From the NCBI RefSeq assembly GCF_023284005.1, contig NZ_JAKIKS010000006.1, positions 1 through 64,000 of the forward strand: DNA of 64,000 bases. Direction: 5' to 3'. This document shows, piece by piece, positions 8,513 to 17,185 of this stretch. A program made the translations under genes and the position numbers. The notes beneath the pieces are model-generated. The model was given only the letters and a program-made list of their open reading frames with translations. It was not told the DNA's origin and searched no databases. Positions within the stretch are counted from its first letter, which is position 1, and the number at the start of each line of letters is the position of its first letter. Source of the DNA: Shewanella surugensis (GTDB lineage Bacteria > Pseudomonadota > Gammaproteobacteria > Enterobacterales > Shewanellaceae).

Positions 8513-9325
8513 ATGAGTGAATTAGTGTTATTGATTATATTGTGCGCCTTACTTGGCAGTGGCGTTGGTTTTTTGGCAGGACTGTTAGGTATTGGTGGAG
8601 GATTAATTATTGTCCCAGTGCTGAGCAGTATTTTACTTCCTTTTGACGTTTTACCCCCTGAGCAGGTGGTCATCGTTGCCATTGCAACGTCATTGGCATC
8701 GATATTATTCACATCAACGTCTTCGGCAATCGCTCATCATAAAAAGGGTAATGTACCCTGGGATCTCGCGCCTTGGATAATGATGGGGGTGGCTCTTGGT
8801 GCGCTTATCAGTGGCTTTATGGCAGCACTATTACCAGAAAAAGTTGTTCGCATCGTGTTTGTCGTGAGTGTGGTACTCATTGCGTTCAAGATGCTTTACA
8901 GCAGCACCAAAAGTGACGCTTCTGCTGTGCGTCAAATGCCCAACAAAGGTTTGTTAACCATTTTTACGACGATTACTGGCGGGTTGTCTGCCATGATAGG
9001 GATCGGTGGTGGTGCACTCTTAGTGCCCTTGTTGACGTTTTTCTCACTGGATATGAAAAAAGCCATAGGATGTGCCTCTGCTTGCGGTATTGTCATCGCA
9101 TTATTTGGTTCGATAGGCTACATCAGTTCAGGTAGTACGCATTTTGCTTTACAAGATGGATTTGCTGGGTTCGTCTATTTACCGGCTTTATTCGGTATTG
9201 TTTGTACTTCTTGGTTTACGGCGCCGTTAGGGGCCAAATCGACACATTACTTACCCGTTTCTGTGATCAAAAAAATCTTCGCGGTGTTATTGTTAATTAT
9301 GGCTGTAAATATGATGATTAATTAG
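8513..9325 (+). CDS. sulfite exporter TauE/SafE (TSUP) family permease
   Basis: A 270-residue integral membrane protein with about eight hydrophobic segments. It has the two family-typical glycine-rich repeats, FLAGLLGIGGGLIIVPVL near residue 20 and a second copy near residue 160 (MIGIGGGALLVPLLTFF), showing the internal duplication of the family. TSUP proteins move sulfite, sulfoacetate or other small organosulfur anions. Location next to methionine genes suggests a sulfur-related substrate, but that is inference. The start has a plausible GAAGTGAG ribosome binding site. Confidence 0.85.
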   Translation: MSELVLLIILCALLGSGVGFLAGLLGIGGGLIIVPVLSSILLPFDVLPPEQVVIVAIATSLASILFTSTSSAIAHHKKGNVPWDLAPWIMMGVALGALISGFMAALLPEKVVRIVFVVSVVLIAFKMLYSSTKSDASAVRQMPNKGLLTIFTTITGGLSAMIGIGGGALLVPLLTFFSLDMKKAIGCASACGIVIALFGSIGYISSGSTHFALQDGFAGFVYLPALFGIVCTSWFTAPLGAKSTHYLPVSVIKKIFAVLLLIMAVNMMIN

Positions 9326-9657
9326 AGGGGGGCAAGTTAGTAATAGCTTGGTCATATTTCAATCTAAAGCCGAGAATGCAAACATAGCAATAAGGGGAAG
9401 CCGCGCCCCTGCTTTTTAGCAAGAGGCAAGTGTACGCTTATTTAACCTGAGGAGCCCGAGGCTGAGGTTTAGTCATACTCTTTATTATGCAAATAGCAGA
9501 ACGAGGGCTCGCCCTGTCTGGTGTGATGTTTCGGGGGATTGTTTTGATAGTTGTGAGTGGGAACTCACGATCTTAGCCTCACCGCAGGTGAAAAGAAGAT
9601 TCACTCACGATCTTCCATTAAGCGAAGCTTAATTATAAAAATGCCCCTTGCTGACAT
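9326..9657. other. intergenic stretch containing repeat copy B
   Basis: About 330 bases between convergent genes with no gene of its own. Most of it is the second copy of the dispersed repeat, and it also contains the GGGA-loop hairpin at 9553-9568. A repeated CACTCACGATCTT-like motif occurs around 9564-9613. Confidence 0.6.
9399..9592 (+). repeat. dispersed structured repeat, copy B
   Basis: Same element and orientation as 4820-5012. Conserved blocks include GAGGCAAGTGTAC, TGAGGAGCCCGAGGCTGAGG and CTCTTTATTATGCAAATAGC. Differences are mostly single substitutions, including CGTGAGG/CCTGAGG and GCTCTG/GCCCTG. It lies between the 3' ends of two convergent genes, where an insertion would do little harm. 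Confidence 0.75.
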
Positions 9658-10371
9658 TTATTTCAGCTTCTCCAACTCGATGGGTCTACACAAAATCGTC
9701 ATTTGTGGTAATAAGGCATTGGGGCTAAGCGAGAGCGCAAAATCAACGGCTTTGACAATATCGTCGGGTTGTATCTTGGCTTCATTATCAATGCGTCCAT
9801 CATTGGTCATGTTGGTATCAACCACACTGGGGCAGAGGCAAGTGACCTTCACACCGTAAGGCAATAAGTGTTTAAATAAGCTTTCACTGTAATTGATTAA
9901 CGCGGCTTTGGTGACCCCATAAAGGCCTATTTTTGGCAAGGCATTGATCCCCGTATTCGAAGCAAGAGTAAAGATATGCCCCTTTTGTTGTTGCTGCATG
10001 TGTTGTGCGACTTTATTGGTCAATATCAAGGTGGAGGCTAAATTGATACTGAGTAAATGATCGATGGTATTGTCATCGGCTTCGATAAAATGAGTGGTTA
10101 ATACCCCTGCGGAGTTGACGAGAATATCGATAGGGGAATATTGCCTTAAAATTCGATCGCTGAGTTGCTCAACGCTGCTGGTGTGAGCGAAATTACAGCG
10201 ATAAATACTGATTTTGATTGCGGGGTATAACCCAGATAGTGCCTGTTTTGCTTTGATAAGTCTTTCTTTATTCTTAGCCACTAAAATAAGATCGTAGCCT
10301 TTTTGGGCAAGGTGACAAGCGATGGCATAACCTATTCCTTGGTTTCCTCCAGTGATTAACGCATACGGCAT
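9658..10371 (-). CDS. short-chain dehydrogenase/reductase
   Basis: A 237-residue classical SDR. The cofactor loop TGGNQGIG is at residues 7-14, NSAG near residue 86 supports the fold, and the catalytic pair is in YGVTK near residue 150. The size is typical of the family. GGAG precedes the ATG at a good distance. The C-terminus is short and lacks features that would indicate a substrate. It stands alone on the minus strand, so no pathway can be inferred. Confidence 0.85.
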   Translation of the reverse strand: MPYALITGGNQGIGYAIACHLAQKGYDLILVAKNKERLIKAKQALSGLYPAIKISIYRCNFAHTSSVEQLSDRILRQYSPIDILVNSAGVLTTHFIEADDNTIDHLLSINLASTLILTNKVAQHMQQQQKGHIFTLASNTGINALPKIGLYGVTKAALINYSESLFKHLLPYGVKVTCLCPSVVDTNMTNDGRIDNEAKIQPDDIVKAVDFALSLSPNALLPQMTILCRPIELEKLK

Positions 10372-10660
10372 AACGTTCTCCTGATATAAAAGAGCTGACT
10401 CTGGGTATCTTACTCTTGAACACTTCTTTTTGGTAACCCCTTTCAGATGAAGAATAGAACAGTAAAAGACAACATAAAGTGGCTAAAAGCACTTGATGGT
10501 TTTATGTTTCAATTTTGTGTTAGCGGTGTTTCTGATGATTGAATCGAATCATCAATTAAAGGATAAATCGATAAATTAGCGTAAAAAAGCTTTAAAAATA
10601 TGAAGTAACGTGGTTTATATGAATGAAGAGGCCCAATAATGAATGTGAAGGATGTGAATC

Positions 10661-11353
10661 ATGAAATCAATGTCACTGCTGCAAAAAGTGTTTCTTATCA
10701 TCGGAGCCGTTATGATAAGCATGACTTTGTATATGGCATCCAACACCTCTGATTATATCGATAATTCGATTGTAAGTGTGGGTAAAGTGGTTGATTATCG
10801 AGAGGTTTATTCAAGTAGTTCGTTAACTTATGCACCTATTATTGAATATCAAATACCCAATGGAAAAACACTGTCATTTGCTTCCTCAACCAGTTCTTAT
10901 CCCCCTGCTTATGATATTGGCGATCCCGTTAATATTCGTTATGCAACGGGATCGCCACAAAATGCCATGATCAATGGTTTTTTCTCTCTTTGGCTAGGGG
11001 AGATAATTGTCGGCGGATTGGGCTGCGTATTTCTGGGTATTGCGTTTTTTGGCAATGTGTTTAATTTTTTTAAAAACAGAAAAAGGACCTCTTTAACGCT
11101 CTATGGCGATAGAATTGATACTAAATTACAAGGTGTAGAACGTAATTTAAGCCTAAGAGTCAATGGACGTCATCCCTATAACATTGTCACGCAAGGTTTG
11201 AATAGCCGGACAAGTGAGCGACAAACCTTTAAGAGCCAGAATTTGTGGGTTGATCCAACAGCCTACCTGGATGACCGATGGATCACTGTGTATGTCGATA
11301 AACGCAGGCCAAAACGCTATTTTATGGATGTGTCATTTTTATCAAATGGCTGA
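10661..11353 (+). CDS. DUF3592 domain membrane protein
   Basis: A 230-residue protein with an N-terminal membrane segment (about 8-26), an extracytoplasmic domain with the DUF3592 pattern (GKVVDYREVYSSSS, then YAPIIEYQIPNGK and DPVNIRY) and a second membrane segment near 110-135. A soluble C-terminal domain of about 90 residues ends in a WITVYVDKRRPKRYFMD segment that repeats the YVDPKNP-like theme of such proteins. Function of the family is unknown. It has its own ribosome binding site (AAGGA) and converges on the MFS gene of the biosynthetic operon. Confidence 0.75.
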   Translation: MKSMSLLQKVFLIIGAVMISMTLYMASNTSDYIDNSIVSVGKVVDYREVYSSSSLTYAPIIEYQIPNGKTLSFASSTSSYPPAYDIGDPVNIRYATGSPQNAMINGFFSLWLGEIIVGGLGCVFLGIAFFGNVFNFFKNRKRTSLTLYGDRIDTKLQGVERNLSLRVNGRHPYNIVTQGLNSRTSERQTFKSQNLWVDPTAYLDDRWITVYVDKRRPKRYFMDVSFLSNG

Positions 11354-11372
11354 TCATATTTGAGATCTTTGC

Positions 11373-12629
11373 TTAAGGTATCGGCTGAGGAGTCAGCTTT
11401 ATTTGATTATGATGCTGTTTAAAAAGGAATAAGGCACCTAACACTGATAGGATGCTGAAGATGAAAAAGAGTTGTTTAACATTGATATCATAATGAAGCA
11501 CTATTCCCATGATCCCAGAGGAAGTGATGACACTTAATGCACAAACAAAATTGTTGGCGGCAAATATAGCCGCTTTTTGTGCATCGGCCCCATTGACTTG
11601 TAATAAGGCAAACCCTGAAAAGAGTAGTAGGGAGCTCAGTAGATTAAGCAAGAAGATGATGATTAATGCTTGGGTAAATTCATCCATTATGTTTAAGAAT
11701 AGGTGTTGACTGGACGATAAGCTGTTTGAACTTAACATTAAGTAACCGACTGAAAATCCAATACAGCCAAGAAAGGTGATTATGCCTTGATTGACACGAT
11801 TATTTAAAAATAGGTACAGCATGGAACCACAGGCGATAGCCAATGTCATGGTCGTTAATAACATCGTGACATGGAATTCATCGACTTGGAGTTGGTATTT
11901 AGCATAAGTGGCTGTTTGTGAGTAACTTAGATTGATGAAAAACCAATAGTAGGCAATGAGACTCACACCTAAGAGTAACTTAGGATCATGGCTAATGATA
12001 AGTTGCATCTTTTTATATTGGCCCTTAAAGCGAAGGGGTTCTTGTGGACTTTTGATGGGGATCCCATCAGGGTTTTTTTGGCTTAGGACCAATATTGCAC
12101 TGATGAGCGTCAATGTCATGATGCCGATTATGGTAATGTTGATGTTGATGTTCATCAAAAAACCGCCTATTCCGGTACCTAATAACACCGCAATGACACT
12201 GCTGCTTTGGAAAAGGGTGGTAGTGCGACTTCTTTGTGCTCTGGGTACGACATCATCTATCATGGCAAGTTTAAGTGGACTCGATAGACACGCGACTAAT
12301 CCAATTGGCAGTAAAAGAAAACAAAGAAGATAGATGTTTTTTTCAAATAAGCAATAACTTAAAAAGGCGATAACAAGATATTCAAAACCTTTTAATTGTT
12401 TAAATAAAAACATCTTGGAGTAACGATCGGCTATTTGCCCGACGATGCCCGATAGGAGTAGACAAGGTAAGATAAATAAAGCCATCGCAATGGCGGTTAA
12501 TTGTGCGGCGACTTGTTCAGACTGCGCTTCAAACCCGACAAAGATGATCAGGACATTCTTAATCAGATTATCTAAGGTGACACCTGAAAAATTAATCAAG
12601 AAGAGGGCACGGAAACGATGTCTACTCAT
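11373..12629 (-). CDS. MFS transporter, last gene of the biosynthetic operon
   Basis: A 418-residue protein with about twelve hydrophobic segments. The start SRHRFRALFLINFSGVTLDNLIKN resembles the LplT/Aas branch of the major facilitator superfamily, and GQIADRYSK near residue 65 is the MFS loop 2-3 motif. Its ATG overlaps the stop of the preceding gene (ATGA), so it is translationally coupled to the cluster. A transporter at the end of a biosynthetic operon probably exports the product, or a lipid-like precursor given its LplT-like start. The substrate is unknown. Confidence 0.75.
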   Translation of the reverse strand: MSRHRFRALFLINFSGVTLDNLIKNVLIIFVGFEAQSEQVAAQLTAIAMALFILPCLLLSGIVGQIADRYSKMFLFKQLKGFEYLVIAFLSYCLFEKNIYLLCFLLLPIGLVACLSSPLKLAMIDDVVPRAQRSRTTTLFQSSSVIAVLLGTGIGGFLMNININITIIGIMTLTLISAILVLSQKNPDGIPIKSPQEPLRFKGQYKKMQLIISHDPKLLLGVSLIAYYWFFINLSYSQTATYAKYQLQVDEFHVTMLLTTMTLAIACGSMLYLFLNNRVNQGIITFLGCIGFSVGYLMLSSNSLSSSQHLFLNIMDEFTQALIIIFLLNLLSSLLLFSGFALLQVNGADAQKAAIFAANNFVCALSVITSSGIMGIVLHYDINVKQLFFIFSILSVLGALFLFKQHHNQIKLTPQPIP

Positions 12630-13756
12630 CGCTTTTGCTCCTTGAAAAAGAGTCGACTCAATTGACTAAGCCCTTTCCATCCAATTTGTTTGAACCAAGG
12701 TAAGTGATTGACATCAATGGCGGTAAACTCCATCTCTTCTATGCCGCCTCTGGCACATTTGAAATCCATGGCGCCAGAACTGGCATGGCAAATAAGCCGT
12801 CTCTCACTACAGACTTGAGCAATAATGGCGTTAAGTATGGGGTAGAGCTGTTGCTTCTTATCAAGCAAGGTATCGTATCCAGAAAAAGGCACCGTGAGTA
12901 CGCTTCCTTCTATATACAGCCCTAGCATAGCAACCAGTCGTCCTGTTTCAGGATCTTTTAAGGCTTGTATTTCTATTGCATTTTGATTTATACAGGTCTC
13001 AAAAAACAGAGTGGTAAATTGAGGGTTATGTTGAGAGTGCTGTTTGATAAACATTTTTTGATACAGTTCATGTAATTCACTGGCATACTCAATATCAATT
13101 TTTTCAATGAGTTGATATCGAGTGTTCCTCAAATGCCGACGATCATTTTTACTGGATTTTTTACTTAAAGGCATTGGGGTTCGATAATCAATCATACAGA
13201 TAGGGCGAGAAGGTAATAACATGAAGCCTGCAGATTTAAGCTCATGGATTAAGGTGTGATTTAACGTTTGATTCAAAGAGCGAAAAGCTAATGCATGTGT
13301 TGGATAAGCCTGTGTTAATGTTTGGCGAATTTGAGCGATAGGGACGTTGATTTGTGGGTAAAGGTTAGTTGACCAGAGTCGGTTGTTGACTTGTACACAG
13401 CGGTTAATGCTCATGAGTTTTAATGGTGACGCTAGGCAATTGATCATTATTTTTAACGTTTTTTTGATCATGCTTGGATAGCGACTGAGTAAGGCATCAC
13501 GGCCATAACTGACAAAAGCGTTATAAGGTGAACAAACATAAGACGCTTCGTATTCTTTTTCGTTAACGGTAAAAGGAATGACGTACTGGTGGTGGATCTG
13601 CAATAGGTGGATTTTAGTGTCGACATTATTAATAAAGGGTCTGCACCCTTGCTTCATATAGCTTGAAATCAGACGATCAGCTCCATTAGCTCGGAAGTGG
13701 GTAATATTTTCTGCTGTTAATATATTAACAGGCAGTTGCGAATTTTTTTCAAACAT
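12626..13756 (-). CDS. GNAT/FemAB-like acyltransferase homologue, copy 2
   Basis: A 376-residue soluble protein. The ATG at 13756 has GGAG nine bases upstream and is preferred to a TTG 15 bases earlier. It is clearly paralogous to the gene at 14883-15995: both have YVCSPYNAF/YVCSPYTAF, VNNRLWSTNLYP/VNNWLLSTNLYP, AFRSLNQ/IFRSLND and a C-terminal ASSGA...FK..RG block. The last block resembles the acyl-CoA or aminoacyl-binding half of GNAT and FemAB-like domains, so transfer of an acyl or aminoacyl group is likely. This is inference, as no catalytic residue is certain. It follows the Rieske gene after 134 bases and overlaps the MFS gene by four. Confidence 0.65.
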   Translation of the reverse strand: MFEKNSQLPVNILTAENITHFRANGADRLISSYMKQGCRPFINNVDTKIHLLQIHHQYVIPFTVNEKEYEASYVCSPYNAFVSYGRDALLSRYPSMIKKTLKIMINCLASPLKLMSINRCVQVNNRLWSTNLYPQINVPIAQIRQTLTQAYPTHALAFRSLNQTLNHTLIHELKSAGFMLLPSRPICMIDYRTPMPLSKKSSKNDRRHLRNTRYQLIEKIDIEYASELHELYQKMFIKQHSQHNPQFTTLFFETCINQNAIEIQALKDPETGRLVAMLGLYIEGSVLTVPFSGYDTLLDKKQQLYPILNAIIAQVCSERRLICHASSGAMDFKCARGGIEEMEFTAIDVNHLPWFKQIGWKGLSQLSRLFFKEQKR

Positions 13757-13890
13757 TATTCTGAGCTCCAATGAATAAGTTTTAGCACGTTTTCATTAGA
13801 GAAATCGGCAAGGCTGTATGCTGATAAAGGGGCATATTAGTGTGATCAATGTTATATCCTGAATATTAATGATGTTGATGATTAATCGCA

Positions 13891-14886
13891 CTACAGCAGT
13901 AATTGTTTCTCTCTGTGGGTGGGCTGGATATCATTTTGAAAGGCTTTGATAATATAAGGGCGCATTAAATCTGTTCCCGTGATCATCGGTTTAAAATCAG
14001 CATTGTTATTGAGTGCGTTTTGCTGCGTTTCTAAGATCCGTTTATCTTGTATAAAGGCAATATATTGAAAAGGAAACATGGCCCACATTTTTAAATAGTT
14101 GAGGTAATGGTGGCCAAAGGCATAAGTCCGCACGATAAGTTTGGTTTTTTTGTCTGTTTCCGGCACCAGATAGATGACAACAGAGAGGGCGATGCCTTTT
14201 TTAGAATAGTATTCCAATTCAAGGATCCCTGAGGCATGAATACGGCCAATCCCTTTAATAATGTGACTTCCAAATAGCCTGCTAACCAGGCCGGTTTGTT
14301 TTTTCTCTTCAATATATTCTGCTTGATAACCGTTTGCATGGTGGGTGATGGTTGCATGGCAAGCGTGACGTTTTGGGCTGTTGTTACGTATGATCCCAGT
14401 GTGAACGGTATGGGTATGCAGTGCATCAAGAAAGTTTTCGGCAATATCGACACAGTTGGCCTCAATGATGCCTGTTTGGGTCGAATAAATATGGCTAGCA
14501 TGGACCTGAGGGATAAAAGGTGGGTTGTGCTTAACCTGATTAAGGCTGAGCCAGATGAGACCATGGGCTTCACAGACGGCATAGGTGTCAATAAAGGCAT
14601 GTTTAGGGGCTCGAAAATGAGGATCACCTGGGATCGATGTTAATTGTCCCTGCCCATTAAATGTCCAGCCATGGTAGGGGCATTCAAGTGCTCCCTGTTT
14701 CAAGCACCCTGTTGATAAGGGGACACCTCGATGAGGGCACTGATCTTTTAAGGCATGGATCTTATTGCCATCTCTAAATAAAACCACAGATTGTCCATAG
14801 TAAGCGACGGCAAGGGGCTTATTTTTCTTCAATTTACGCACTTGTGTGACGGGGAACCAGTGATCCTGAGAAGGGTATGTATTCAT
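13891..14886 (-). CDS. Rieske non-heme iron oxygenase, alpha-subunit type
   Basis: A 331-residue protein. The Rieske [2Fe-2S] ligands are C50, H52, C69 and H72 (CPHRG and CPYHGW). The mononuclear iron site is seen in NFLDALHTHTVH: D154, H157 and H162. Length and arrangement fit the small Rieske oxygenases used in tailoring (PaO/KshA/VanA-like) more than two-component aromatic-ring dioxygenases. No reductase or ferredoxin partner is in the operon, so electrons must come from elsewhere. Its ATG overlaps the stop of the upstream acyltransferase gene (ATGA). Likely role: a hydroxylation, desaturation or similar oxidation on the cluster's product. Confidence 0.85.
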   Translation of the reverse strand: MNTYPSQDHWFPVTQVRKLKKNKPLAVAYYGQSVVLFRDGNKIHALKDQCPHRGVPLSTGCLKQGALECPYHGWTFNGQGQLTSIPGDPHFRAPKHAFIDTYAVCEAHGLIWLSLNQVKHNPPFIPQVHASHIYSTQTGIIEANCVDIAENFLDALHTHTVHTGIIRNNSPKRHACHATITHHANGYQAEYIEEKKQTGLVSRLFGSHIIKGIGRIHASGILELEYYSKKGIALSVVIYLVPETDKKTKLIVRTYAFGHHYLNYLKMWAMFPFQYIAFIQDKRILETQQNALNNNADFKPMITGTDLMRPYIIKAFQNDIQPTHREKQLLL

Positions 14887-15995
14887 AATTTGTATTTTTT
14901 AATAAGGGGTACGAAGATGTTATTGGTGATCCAAGAAAGAAGTCGCCACATGCGTTGCGTTTTTTTAGGCAGGTGCTGGGTATAGACAGCCGAGTATTCG
15001 ATGATAGGGCAAGCCCCCCTTTGCCTTTTAAAGTGAGCCGCTCCAGAGCTGGCGTTAAAAATGAAGCCATTACTTTCGGCAAAACCTAATCCTGAAAAAG
15101 CGGCCAGTCGATATAAACCTAGTTTTTGGGGCTGAGTGGTGTCATAGCCAACGATAGGGGCAGTGACGATGTTATCGATAGTGAAATGTCCCGTTATGGC
15201 ATCAATGACGCCTTCAGGGTTTCGAAAACCTTCAAATGAGAAATGAGGGTGCTTAAGCATGGCATCAAGATAAGCTTCGGTAAATTGAGGGTTGAGTTGA
15301 GAGTATTTGCTCACATAGAGCATGTTATAAAGCTCGATGATCCTCGGATAATCATCAGGTGTAATTTCAGCTTGGCTGATACTTCGATAAGATGTTTTTT
15401 TGAGTAAATTGCGATCCTTTTTATAGTTATGACGTCGGCTATAATCTGATAAGTTTCTATCATAAATATAGACTTGTCTTGAAGGTGCAAGGGTATAGTT
15501 AGCGTGTTTAAATGCCGCTATTAATGGTGCATTGGAATAGTCGTTGAGTGAACGAAAAATGATGGCATGATCGGGATAGTCTTTGACTAATGTCGCCGTG
15601 AGTGAAGCAATGTTTTCTGGGCTAAAAGAAGCGGGGTAAAGGTTGGTTGATAATAACCAATTATTCACATGGACGACTTTGTTAATATGATTGCGTTTCA
15701 GGTAACGATCAAGCTGATGGATACTTGATTTAATGATAGATTCAAGCCAAGGTTTATTGAGTTTATCGAGCTCTTCTAGGCAGTAAGGCACAAAGGCAGT
15801 GTAAGGAGAACACACATAGCTGTTCTCAAATTCAGTGTTGTTGAGGCTCATTGGCAGCTGGCAATGTTCGCTGACGACGAGTGTACTCATATGTGTCTGT
15901 ACATTTTCAATCATGCATGAGGAGGAGGCGGCAAAGTATTGGCAATATTCGTCAGCCGGATGAGTTGAGGTTGTCGGTTCTGTGGTGTGGTTCAT
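14883..15995 (-). CDS. GNAT/FemAB-like acyltransferase homologue, copy 1
   Basis: A 370-residue protein paralogous to copy 2 across its whole length. An upstream ATG exists at 16016, but I prefer 15995 because it makes the same four-base ATGA overlap with the preceding ATP-grasp gene that recurs through this operon. Shared motifs are CSPYTAF, VNNWLLSTNLYP, IFRSLND and NASSGAAHFKRQRG. The two copies flank the Rieske gene and differ enough (clearly under half identical by eye) to suggest different substrates or an old duplication. No exact family name is certain. It may act with the ATP-grasp enzyme to join an amino-acid-like group to an acyl chain. Confidence 0.65.
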   Translation of the reverse strand: MNHTTEPTTSTHPADEYCQYFAASSSCMIENVQTHMSTLVVSEHCQLPMSLNNTEFENSYVCSPYTAFVPYCLEELDKLNKPWLESIIKSSIHQLDRYLKRNHINKVVHVNNWLLSTNLYPASFSPENIASLTATLVKDYPDHAIIFRSLNDYSNAPLIAAFKHANYTLAPSRQVYIYDRNLSDYSRRHNYKKDRNLLKKTSYRSISQAEITPDDYPRIIELYNMLYVSKYSQLNPQFTEAYLDAMLKHPHFSFEGFRNPEGVIDAITGHFTIDNIVTAPIVGYDTTQPQKLGLYRLAAFSGLGFAESNGFIFNASSGAAHFKRQRGACPIIEYSAVYTQHLPKKTQRMWRLLSWITNNIFVPLIKKYKL

Positions 15996-17131
15996 TTGAT
16001 GGTTTCTCCGTCCCACTCAAAATCTTGTGTGGCGGCTTCTCTTACCGATATTTTATCTTTTATCGCAATGTGGATAAGCTCAGCGAGTGAAATAAATTGA
16101 AACCAAGAGAAACCATAATCTTGCGAGCAGATCATGACATCTTTTGCCTGTTTATAGTCTTGATACCAAGTGTTGATTTTTCTTTGATGAATGGCAAAAG
16201 GCAGTCCAGCAATGAGCATCATAACGGAAATCATTTTGGCTTGATTTAGGCTGGTGGGGTGTTGGGGTTTGAGTCCTAAAAAGGCATCGGCTAAGTTAGC
16301 GCTTTCTAATAAGTGTAACCCGCTGGTGGCCCGTGGATTACATTCAATAATATAAATATTGTCCGCGGTTTCAATGATATCAAAACCTAAATGCCCTGTG
16401 TATTCATGTTTTTGGCAAAAAGCGTGAATAAAGTCAGAAACTCTTTTATTTTTAATGGGCTTAAAATAAATGCCTGCTGCTACTTTGAGTCGATGAGTCG
16501 GCTGATAAATGGCCTGGGCAAAGACTTTTCCTTTTACGGCAATGGCGTAGGTGCAATATTCAGTGCCGATAATTTTTTCTTGTTTAAGAATGCGTCCTGC
16601 TGCATTCGAATGTAACTTTTGGACGCTATCAGGGGTTGGGGATAGCAATACATCGGTACCGAAACGGCAAAACTCGCGTTTGACTATGCTATTGGATAAT
16701 GATGTTTGGGTGATCGGGTGGGTAAAGTCCAATAGTTCGGTCTGAGGAAGTGTGATCCCCGTATCATCGCATAAGGATAAGATGTCGTATTTACTGTGTA
16801 GCTGCCGCATTAAATTAAAATCTGGACACAGTACCTCACAGTATTCAGCCAAACTCGCTTTTATGGCTGAGATATAAAAGCTTTCTTCACACATAGGCAA
16901 TAGATAGTCAATTTTGTGCTCTGCAATTATATCCAGTAGGGCAGCTTGATAGACATCAATATTTCCCCTTGGGCTGGGTGTAATAAGAAACTTTGTTAAA
17001 CTACGGCTATTTTTGGCCAATGGAAAACGTAAAGAGTCAGTCATAAACACTTGGTGTCCATGACGGTTTAAATTTCTAGCAAGTTCTAATGATACAGGGG
17101 CTCTGGCACAGGTAATGAGAAAACGTTTCAT
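15992..17131 (-). CDS. ATP-grasp ligase
   Basis: A 379-residue protein. The N-terminus (FLITCARAPVSLELARNLNR) is a Rossmann-like domain as in carbamoyl-phosphate-synthase-type ATP-grasp proteins. The metal-binding end of the ATP-grasp fold is seen in IIECNPRATSGLHLL near residue 265. Such enzymes activate a carboxylate as acyl-phosphate and join it to an amine or thiol. In natural product clusters they often make peptide-like bonds. AGGA lies before the ATG. It starts 54 bases after the adenylate-forming gene, the only sizeable gap in the first half of the operon. Confidence 0.8.
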   Translation of the reverse strand: MKRFLITCARAPVSLELARNLNRHGHQVFMTDSLRFPLAKNSRSLTKFLITPSPRGNIDVYQAALLDIIAEHKIDYLLPMCEESFYISAIKASLAEYCEVLCPDFNLMRQLHSKYDILSLCDDTGITLPQTELLDFTHPITQTSLSNSIVKREFCRFGTDVLLSPTPDSVQKLHSNAAGRILKQEKIIGTEYCTYAIAVKGKVFAQAIYQPTHRLKVAAGIYFKPIKNKRVSDFIHAFCQKHEYTGHLGFDIIETADNIYIIECNPRATSGLHLLESANLADAFLGLKPQHPTSLNQAKMISVMMLIAGLPFAIHQRKINTWYQDYKQAKDVMICSQDYGFSWFQFISLAELIHIAIKDKISVREAATQDFEWDGETIK

Positions 17132-17185
17132 GCTGACATCCTAAATATATATCTTGGTCAATCGTTGTCTTTATATGATTTGTTG

